Positions 6,409 to 10,653 of a stretch of DNA of 10,653 nucleotides are shown here, one piece after another (position 1 is the stretch's first letter; each line of letters begins with the position of its first letter). The notes under the pieces are model-generated. The model worked only from the letters and a program-made list of their open reading frames with translations. It did not search any database and was not told the origin of the DNA. The stretch comes from an uncultured Eubacteriales bacterium (GTDB lineage Bacteria; Bacillota; Clostridia; Oscillospirales; UMGS1783), in assembly GCA_900555065.1 (NCBI GenBank), contig USJY01000021.1:1-10653 (forward strand). Direction: 5' to 3'. The position numbers and the translations under genes were made by a program.

Positions 6409-6906
6409 ATGAAAAGACAGTGGGCGACCTGCCTGTGCGCAGCGCTTGCAGTGCTGTGCGTTGGGTGCAGCAGCGTGTTCGATCCGGGCGTGCCCAAAGC
6501 GCTGGGCGAATGGGACGGGCGCGAGTATACAAATGCGTTTTTTGAGATTGCGCTCGCGCCGGGCGAGAGCTGGTCCGTTTCGGAAAACACCGGCGAGCCC
6601 ACCGAGCGGGACGGCTATTACCGGCGGTTGGAGGGCGTGCACGTGCACGGCGAATCGAGCTTTACAATCGCCTTTTATGCAGTCAACGCCGCGGACGGCA
6701 AGAACCTGGACGAACTGGCCGGGCCGCAGCCGGAATTTGTTATATTGGCAGGGCAAAACTATGCCGTCGTACAGCGTGAGGCGGCCGGACGGCTCGAGAC
6801 GCATTATTACAGGCAGGAGAGCGACGTTGTGCTGGACTTCTGCGTTTATGGCGACGTAATGAGCGCGGAGCTTGTAGAACTCCGCGCCGCATTGCGCACG
6901 CCGTAG
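6409..6906 (+). CDS. Small lipoprotein of unknown function (paralogue 2)
   Basis: A 165-residue lipoprotein whose signal peptide ends in lipobox CVGC (lipidated C20). The mature start (EWDGREYTNAFFEIALAPGESW, 34-55) lines up with TWTGDEYANEFAGIRFTIPDGF of the preceding gene, sharing W, G, EY, N, F, I, P and G at matching positions. The two therefore look like diverged paralogues. The rest is shorter than paralogue 1 and has beta-like segments (FTIAFYAVNA, PEFVILAGQNYAVVQ, HYYRQESDVVLDFCVYGD). No catalytic motif is seen and no function is assigned. It has its own promoter, RBS and terminator, so it can be expressed separately from the gene before it. Confidence 0.88.
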   Translation: MKRQWATCLCAALAVLCVGCSSVFDPGVPKALGEWDGREYTNAFFEIALAPGESWSVSENTGEPTERDGYYRRLEGVHVHGESSFTIAFYAVNAADGKNLDELAGPQPEFVILAGQNYAVVQREAAGRLETHYYRQESDVVLDFCVYGDVMSAELVELRAALRTP

Positions 6907-6918
6907 CATATCGAGCAG

Positions 6919-6957
6919 AAAAAAGTAGGGGAACCACCCGGTTCCCCTGCTTTTTTT
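6919..6957. terminator. Bidirectional intrinsic terminator
   Basis: The core stem GGGGAACC/GGTTCCCC (6928-6935 with 6940-6947) is extended by A-T, G-U and G-C pairs and by an A run (6919-6924) opposite a T run (6951-6957). It lies 13 bases after the second lipoprotein gene. The A and T runs on either side let it stop transcripts from both directions, including read-through from the minus-strand acylation genes. Confidence 0.9.
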
Positions 6958-7123
6958 CTGCGCACTGTCCGCGCCGCGTCCTGTACGAACGCCCGCCGCA
7001 ATCGTTGGCGGCCGGGTTCAGCGCCGCAGTCCGCGCCGTGCCGAACGCCGTGTCTGCAATGCGGCGCGGCGCGAAGGCATGCAACGCGCCGGCGCTCCGG
7101 ACGGACTGCGCCATCATGATCAC
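6958..7123. other. Gap between two terminators, nothing recognised
   Basis: A GC-rich spacer between the bidirectional terminator and the terminator of the SGNH genes. Short open frames exist on both strands, but their translations are Ala/Arg-rich and lack an RBS or family resemblance. No repeat or RNA gene is recognised. Confidence 0.5.
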
Positions 7124-7161
7124 AAAAGAAAAGGATAGCCGCAGGTTTCTGCGCGCTATCC
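7124..7161 (-). terminator. Intrinsic terminator of the MBOAT-SGNH operon
   Basis: On the minus strand GGATAGC plus CTGCG pairs with the second arm (7149-7161 with 7133-7144, one bulged base, loop of four). It is followed by TTTTCTTTT (plus strand 7124-7132). It lies 10 bases past the stop of the last gene. The promoter-proximal arm is also present after the upstream SGNH copy, without its partner arm. Confidence 0.88.
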
Positions 7162-7171
7162 CCGTCTGTCC

Positions 7172-8218
7172 TCAGGACGCTTCTGGATACAGATCTGCAC
7201 GACGCTCTTCCATTTCGGCCTGAAATCGTTCGTAATCCGCATTCAAGGTAGAAGCGACTGTCTCATCCCCCCTGCGGTCCGGTATCTGATAGTGCTCCAC
7301 CAGATAATCGGCCAAATACTGTGAAGTTTTCACGGCCCCATACGTGTTAATGTGCGTAGCGTTGTAGAAATCCGTCTGTACGTCCACGCCGGCGGCGTCC
7401 CATACGTCGTCAAGATTAAAATCCAGATAATCCACGCCATACTCGTCGGCCAACTGCTGTATGGCCAGATATTCCGCATAGGTCCAGTCAACCCGCGGCG
7501 CGGTGAGCAAAAGCACTTTGCAGCCCTTTTCCAAACACGCTTCAATCGCTTTCCCATAGTAGTAAGCCGAATCCTCGTTGACTGCCGCCGGCTGATCTAC
7601 CGGCGTCATATTGCGCTGGTCTTCCATGACTTCTAACTTGTAAACAGGCAAATATCCTCTTGTGTAATGGAACTCCCGATAAAATACATCTTCATTGAGA
7701 GATGCCCACCGGTCATGGTGTCGAATAATCGGGAAAAGGTAGTCAAACCAGGTTTGGTAATCGCTTTTCTGCACAATGGCGCTAATTGCTTCCAGTTTTT
7801 GCTTTGAAAGCCTGCGGGTATCCATTGTGGCGCGCAGATAAGACTCATTTTCTTCCTTGTCGACATCATATTCGTCAAATAAATACATCGTACCTATAAT
7901 GACTACTTCAGGGTTCTGATATTCCAGTCCTTCCGTCACGTTATAGTATGTGATCAGCGGCGCCTGCACACTTGTACAACGGGAATAAGAGGTAATTCCC
8001 TGCGCATCCCACATAACAAGAGGCGATACGCTCACCAGCAGTGAACTGCTCCCCACCGTCATAACGTCGATTGCATCTTCGGGAAGCGCATAAAAGGTTT
8101 CCGACTGATTTGTGGTTGTTCCCCAATACGGAGTCAGCAGACGGGTAAAGCCGAGACCCATCGCAAAAAACAGCAACAGGAATACGATCGGCTTTGCAAT
8201 CATTTTCCATTTCCCCAT
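7172..8218 (-). CDS. SGNH/DltD-like membrane-anchored protein, downstream copy
   Basis: A 348-residue protein with an N-terminal membrane anchor (about 7-26) and an extracellular domain of the SGNH/GDSL-hydrolase type that accompanies MBOAT acyltransferases (compare DltD, AlgJ/AlgX, PatB). The nucleophile block reads VGSSSL (55-60), where G56-S57-S58 stands for the GDS motif. The C-terminal block TDFYNATHINTYGA ends in the expected His (H289), but the residue three before it is Asn (N286) where many relatives have Asp. Such proteins finish or assist O-acylation of cell-wall polymers or exopolysaccharide outside the membrane. GAGGAGGGG (8224-8232) is the RBS. It is the last gene of the minus-strand operon. 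It is a tandem duplicate of the gene at 8468-9514: residues 133-291 are identical, whereas the first 132 residues differ at about 30 positions. Fold assignment is by motif and context; the acyl group and polymer are unknown. Confidence 0.85.
   Translation of the reverse strand: MGKWKMIAKPIVFLLLFFAMGLGFTRLLTPYWGTTTNQSETFYALPEDAIDVMTVGSSSLLVSVSPLVMWDAQGITSYSRCTSVQAPLITYYNVTEGLEYQNPEVVIIGTMYLFDEYDVDKEENESYLRATMDTRRLSKQKLEAISAIVQKSDYQTWFDYLFPIIRHHDRWASLNEDVFYREFHYTRGYLPVYKLEVMEDQRNMTPVDQPAAVNEDSAYYYGKAIEACLEKGCKVLLLTAPRVDWTYAEYLAIQQLADEYGVDYLDFNLDDVWDAAGVDVQTDFYNATHINTYGAVKTSQYLADYLVEHYQIPDRRGDETVASTLNADYERFQAEMEERRADLYPEAS
7346..7824 (-). repeat. Near-identical block shared by the two SGNH copies (copy 1)
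   Basis: Positions 7346-7824 match 8642-9120 at a constant offset of 1296 bases. I find a single difference (7382 versus 8678), so 442 bases (7383-7824) are identical in an unbroken run. Divergence starts abruptly on both sides. Confidence 0.95.
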
Positions 8219-8230
8219 AAAGTCCCCTCC

Positions 8231-8345
8231 TCAGAAACCATTGTAAATGAACATATTGGCGTCGAAACCGCTCCTATAAACGCCTAAAATAATCATGAAC
8301 GGCAGTCAAATTAACAATCCGGCGGAACACCAATACACGGCTGCC
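8231..8345 (-). pseudogene. Frameshifted remnant of the MBOAT gene 3' end
   Basis: Between the two SGNH genes the minus strand encodes a decayed copy of the last roughly 35 residues of the MBOAT protein. One frame gives VFRRIVNLTAVH, matching VFRWAVYLTAVY. After a 5-base deletion the next frame gives MIILGVYRSGFDANMFIYNGF followed by a stop, matching VIIFGVYGIGFDAASFIYQGF. The stop lies 12 bases before the SGNH start, exactly as in the intact MBOAT-SGNH junction, and at the same 1296-base offset. Resemblance fades beyond about 8345. It should be non-functional as an enzyme, though its stop still overlaps the RBS of the next gene. Confidence 0.88.
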
Positions 8346-8440
8346 AGCGATATATGAAAACCGTCGCTCTCCCCGCTATAGGGGTATTTTAGTGCGCGAC
8401 AGGATATCGAATCCCCAAACGCTCCGCCTTCCTCAATCTT
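8346..8440. other. Degenerate junction sequence between duplicated units
   Basis: This stretch links the recognisable MBOAT remnant to the truncated terminator after the upstream SGNH gene. By position it should derive from further inside the MBOAT gene, but only faint similarity is visible. A short CCCC-GCTATA-GGGG inverted repeat (about 8377-8390) has no T run on the minus strand and is unlikely to terminate the operon. Confidence 0.5.
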
Positions 8441-8467
8441 CTGTCTGCACGCTATCCCCGTCTGTAC
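8441..8467 (-). other. Half-terminator after the upstream SGNH gene
   Basis: The sequence CTGCACGCTATCC followed by CCGTCTGT (on the plus strand) matches the first-transcribed arm of the real terminator at 7149-7161 and its flank. The partner arm and the T run are replaced by unrelated sequence. Transcription should therefore continue into the downstream copy. Confidence 0.8.
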
Positions 8468-9514
8468 TCAGGGCTCTTCCGGAAACAGTTCTGCGCGGCG
8501 CTCTTCCATTTCGGTTCGAAACCTCTCATAATCCGCATTATAGGCAGCGGCCACAGTTTCGTCGGTCCGGCGGTCCGGTATCTGATAGTGCTCCGCCAAG
8601 TAATCCGCTAAATACTGTGAAATTTTCACGGCCCCATACGCGTTAATGTGCGTAGCGTTGTAGAAATCCGTCTGTACATCCACGCCGGCGGCGTCCCATA
8701 CGTCGTCAAGATTAAAATCCAGATAATCCACGCCATACTCGTCGGCCAACTGCTGTATGGCCAGATATTCCGCATAGGTCCAGTCAACCCGCGGCGCGGT
8801 GAGCAAAAGCACTTTGCAGCCCTTTTCCAAACACGCTTCAATCGCTTTCCCATAGTAGTAAGCCGAATCCTCGTTGACTGCCGCCGGCTGATCTACCGGC
8901 GTCATATTGCGCTGGTCTTCCATGACTTCTAACTTGTAAACAGGCAAATATCCTCTTGTGTAATGGAACTCCCGATAAAATACATCTTCATTGAGAGATG
9001 CCCACCGGTCATGGTGTCGAATAATCGGGAAAAGGTAGTCAAACCAGGTTTGGTAATCGCTTTTCTGCACAATGGCGCTAATTGCTTCCAGTTTTTGCTT
9101 TGAAAGCCTGCGGGTATCCAATACGGCGCGCAGCCCGGGCTCACGGTCCGTATGGTCTACATCATACTCCTGAAATAAGTACATCGTACCGATAATTACC
9201 ACTTCAGGGTTTTGATATTCCAATCCCTCCGCCACGTTATAGTATGTGATCAGCGGCGCCTGCACGCTCGAGCTGCGGGAAAAGGAAGTAATTCCGTGAG
9301 ATCCCCACATGGCAAGCGGAGATACGCCGGACCGCAACGAACTGCTTCCCACAATCATGACATCAATCGAATCCGCAGGAAGATCATAAAAGGTTGCTGA
9401 CTGATTCGTGCTTGACTCCCAGAACGGGGTTAACAAACGGGTAAAGCCAAGCCCCATCGCCAAAAACAGTAACAGGAATACGATCGGCTTTGCAATCATT
9501 TTCCATTTTCCCAT
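8468..9514 (-). CDS. SGNH/DltD-like membrane-anchored protein, upstream copy
   Basis: A 348-residue paralogue of the protein encoded at 7172-8218, of the same length and with no gaps. It has the same N-terminal anchor (about 7-26), nucleophile-type block VGSSSL (55-60) and terminal FYNATHIN block with H289 and the same N286. It differs from its twin mainly in residues 31-132, around the nucleophile block (SSSLRSGVSPLAMW against SSSLLVSVSPLVMW) and in a loop near 115-132, and again in the last 55 residues. If both are active they may differ in substrate or partner. It starts 12 bases after the MBOAT stop, and its RBS (GAGGA, 9524-9528) overlaps that stop, so it is translationally coupled to the acyltransferase. 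It is probably the original partner gene. Role by context: extracytoplasmic step of polysaccharide or cell-wall O-acylation. Confidence 0.87.
   Translation of the reverse strand: MGKWKMIAKPIVFLLLFLAMGLGFTRLLTPFWESSTNQSATFYDLPADSIDVMIVGSSSLRSGVSPLAMWGSHGITSFSRSSSVQAPLITYYNVAEGLEYQNPEVVIIGTMYLFQEYDVDHTDREPGLRAVLDTRRLSKQKLEAISAIVQKSDYQTWFDYLFPIIRHHDRWASLNEDVFYREFHYTRGYLPVYKLEVMEDQRNMTPVDQPAAVNEDSAYYYGKAIEACLEKGCKVLLLTAPRVDWTYAEYLAIQQLADEYGVDYLDFNLDDVWDAAGVDVQTDFYNATHINAYGAVKISQYLADYLAEHYQIPDRRTDETVAAAYNADYERFRTEMEERRAELFPEEP
8642..9120 (-). repeat. Near-identical block shared by the two SGNH copies (copy 2)
   Basis: Partner of the block at 7346-7824. It covers residues 133-291 of the upstream SGNH protein, with only one synonymous base difference seen. 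Outside it the two genes differ at many positions, in both their 5' and 3' parts. Confidence 0.95.
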
Positions 9515-9526
9515 AAGATCTTTTCC

Positions 9527-10653
9527 TCAGAAGCCCTGGTAGATAAACGAAGCGGCGTCGAAACCGATCCCATAAACACCGAAGATAATCACGGCGTAAA
9601 CAGCCGTTAAATACACGGCCCAACGAAACACAATGTTCTGCCGGTCCAAAGATTCCCGCAGCTTGTACCCCTTTTCCTGCAAAAGGCTGACCACAAAGAA
9701 CACGAAAATCGCAAGGATAAGCAAATGAAAATTATTCGCGTCTAAACCCATTTCATATAAGGAACCGTCCACCAGTACCCATGGGTTAAACGTGGTAAAG
9801 GTGGATAAAAGCATGGAACACGCCGCGCGAAATCCTTCAGCCAGGGCGAAATACTTCCCAATAAACACCAGGAAAAAGGTGGTGAGTAAACGGAACAGGC
9901 CCCAACTGAAAGTATGGGTATTCACAAGCTTATGCTTATCATTGAAATTCTCCAAAAGGGGAGAAAATAAAATTCCTAACATGATAAGGCCGCCATTGTA
10001 CACGCCGAACATGATATATTTCCAACTGGCGCCATGCCAAATACCTACCAGAAGGAATACAATCCCCATGGCAATACAGGTGGGGATCTGTTTACCCCAG
10101 TAGTTCCCAAACCATTTTCTGGTCTTTTTCCCTAACTTGGCGAACGCTTTGGACAGCGAGATCGGGTAAAGGACATAGTCCTTCATCCACGAACCCAATG
10201 TGATGTGCCACCTGCGCCAGTATTCTGCAATCGATTTTGCAAAATGCGGCCGCCGGAAATTTTGCACCATCTCAATGCCGCAGCATTCCGCAATACCAAT
10301 GGAAATATCCATTCCGCCGGAAAAGTCGGCATAGACCTGCGCCATAAAGACAAGAACCGTAACGGCGATTTCCAGGCCGGCAAAATCCGCACGATTCTGC
10401 AAAACATAGCTGGTCAGGATCGCGGCTCTGTCCGCAATCACCAGCTTTTTGAAGTAACCCCATAAAATCAGTTCTACCCCATGTTTGAACCGGGTATAAT
10501 CGAATTTATGCGGCGCGTACAGCTGATGGGCAAGCTGGTCGTACCGGCTGATCGGCCCCTGCACAATTTGCGGAAAAAACGAAACAAACAACGCAAATTT
10601 AGCAAGGTTGCGGTCAGGCGCATATTTGCCGCGGTACACATCGATCAAATAAC
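9527..10653 (-). CDS. MBOAT-family membrane O-acyltransferase (AlgI/DltB-like), N-terminus beyond the window
   Basis: The C-terminal 375 or so residues of a polytopic membrane acyltransferase that moves acyl groups (often acetyl or D-alanyl) across the membrane to surface polymers. The frame is open to the window edge and begins with YLIDVYRGK, an internal AlgI-family stretch. The true start therefore lies outside; a TTG at 10648 is part of this stretch and is not a start. Family marks in order are FFPQIVQGPISRY, DFSGGMDISIGIA, NFRRPHFAKSIAEYWRRWH with the first conserved His (position 148 counted from the TTG), DYVLYPISLSK, and GIWHGASWKYIMFGVYNG with the catalytic His (205). Several hydrophobic segments follow to the C-terminus. 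Full-length relatives have about 470-500 residues, so roughly 100 are missing here. It is the first visible gene of an operon with the two SGNH copies. Its base composition is lower in GC than the genes to the left. Acyl donor and acceptor cannot be told. Confidence 0.94.
   Translation of the reverse strand, partial: YLIDVYRGKYAPDRNLAKFALFVSFFPQIVQGPISRYDQLAHQLYAPHKFDYTRFKHGVELILWGYFKKLVIADRAAILTSYVLQNRADFAGLEIAVTVLVFMAQVYADFSGGMDISIGIAECCGIEMVQNFRRPHFAKSIAEYWRRWHITLGSWMKDYVLYPISLSKAFAKLGKKTRKWFGNYWGKQIPTCIAMGIVFLLVGIWHGASWKYIMFGVYNGGLIMLGILFSPLLENFNDKHKLVNTHTFSWGLFRLLTTFFLVFIGKYFALAEGFRAACSMLLSTFTTFNPWVLVDGSLYEMGLDANNFHLLILAIFVFFVVSLLQEKGYKLRESLDRQNIVFRWAVYLTAVYAVIIFGVYGIGFDAASFIYQGF

Noticed and set aside
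7005..7223. Small plus-strand frame between the terminators
   Set aside because: No RBS or promoter, Ala/Arg-rich translation, and it runs antisense through the operon terminator and the end of the SGNH gene.
7172..9526. Mobile element as cause of the repeated segment
   Set aside because: The repeat is a copied operon fragment. It has no transposase, no terminal inverted repeats and no target-site duplication, so simple tandem duplication explains it better.

Overview
This window looks like the chromosome of a GC-rich Bacillota, most likely a gut-type member of Clostridia. The clues are a class B sortase, SpaA/Cna_B-type surface domains, strong AGGAGG ribosome binding sites, compact intrinsic terminators, Bacillota-style lipoprotein signals and an MBOAT/SGNH pair of clostridial flavour. 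The species cannot be named from the sequence. No rRNA, tRNA, CRISPR array, transposase or phage gene was seen.

Left part (1-3591): an apparently gene-free GC-rich stretch ends at a hairpin terminator (328-358). Then come two genes on the minus strand. The downstream one encodes a large protein built from SpaA/prealbumin-like and Cna_B domains, with a Cys-rich N-terminus and no visible secretion signal. The upstream one encodes a class B sortase with a long, basic, probably cytoplasmic N-terminal tail. Each has its own RBS, a candidate -10 or full promoter, and a terminator, so they are neighbours but probably separate transcription units.

Middle (3592-6957): a divergent promoter region drives the sortase leftward and, rightward, a two-gene operon with ATGA overlap. 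That operon encodes an HpcH/HpaI-family aldolase and a D-2-hydroxyacid dehydrogenase, a likely small-acid catabolic pair. Two short paralogous lipoprotein genes follow on the same strand, each with a sigma-A promoter and a terminator.

Right part (6958-10653, minus strand, visibly less GC-rich): the 3' portion of an MBOAT O-acyltransferase gene is followed by two tandem copies of an SGNH/DltD-like membrane-anchored protein gene. Together they look like a cell-surface or exopolysaccharide O-acylation module. The second copy arose by a duplication of about 1.3 kb. A frameshifted remnant of the MBOAT 3' end lies between the copies, and the duplication junction cuts through the loop of the terminator, so only the last copy keeps a complete terminator. 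A block of about 480 bp is almost identical between the copies while the flanks have diverged, which points to gene conversion. This duplicated acylation module and the unusual SpaA/Cna_B protein are the most interesting parts. Neither amounts to a demonstrated new system.
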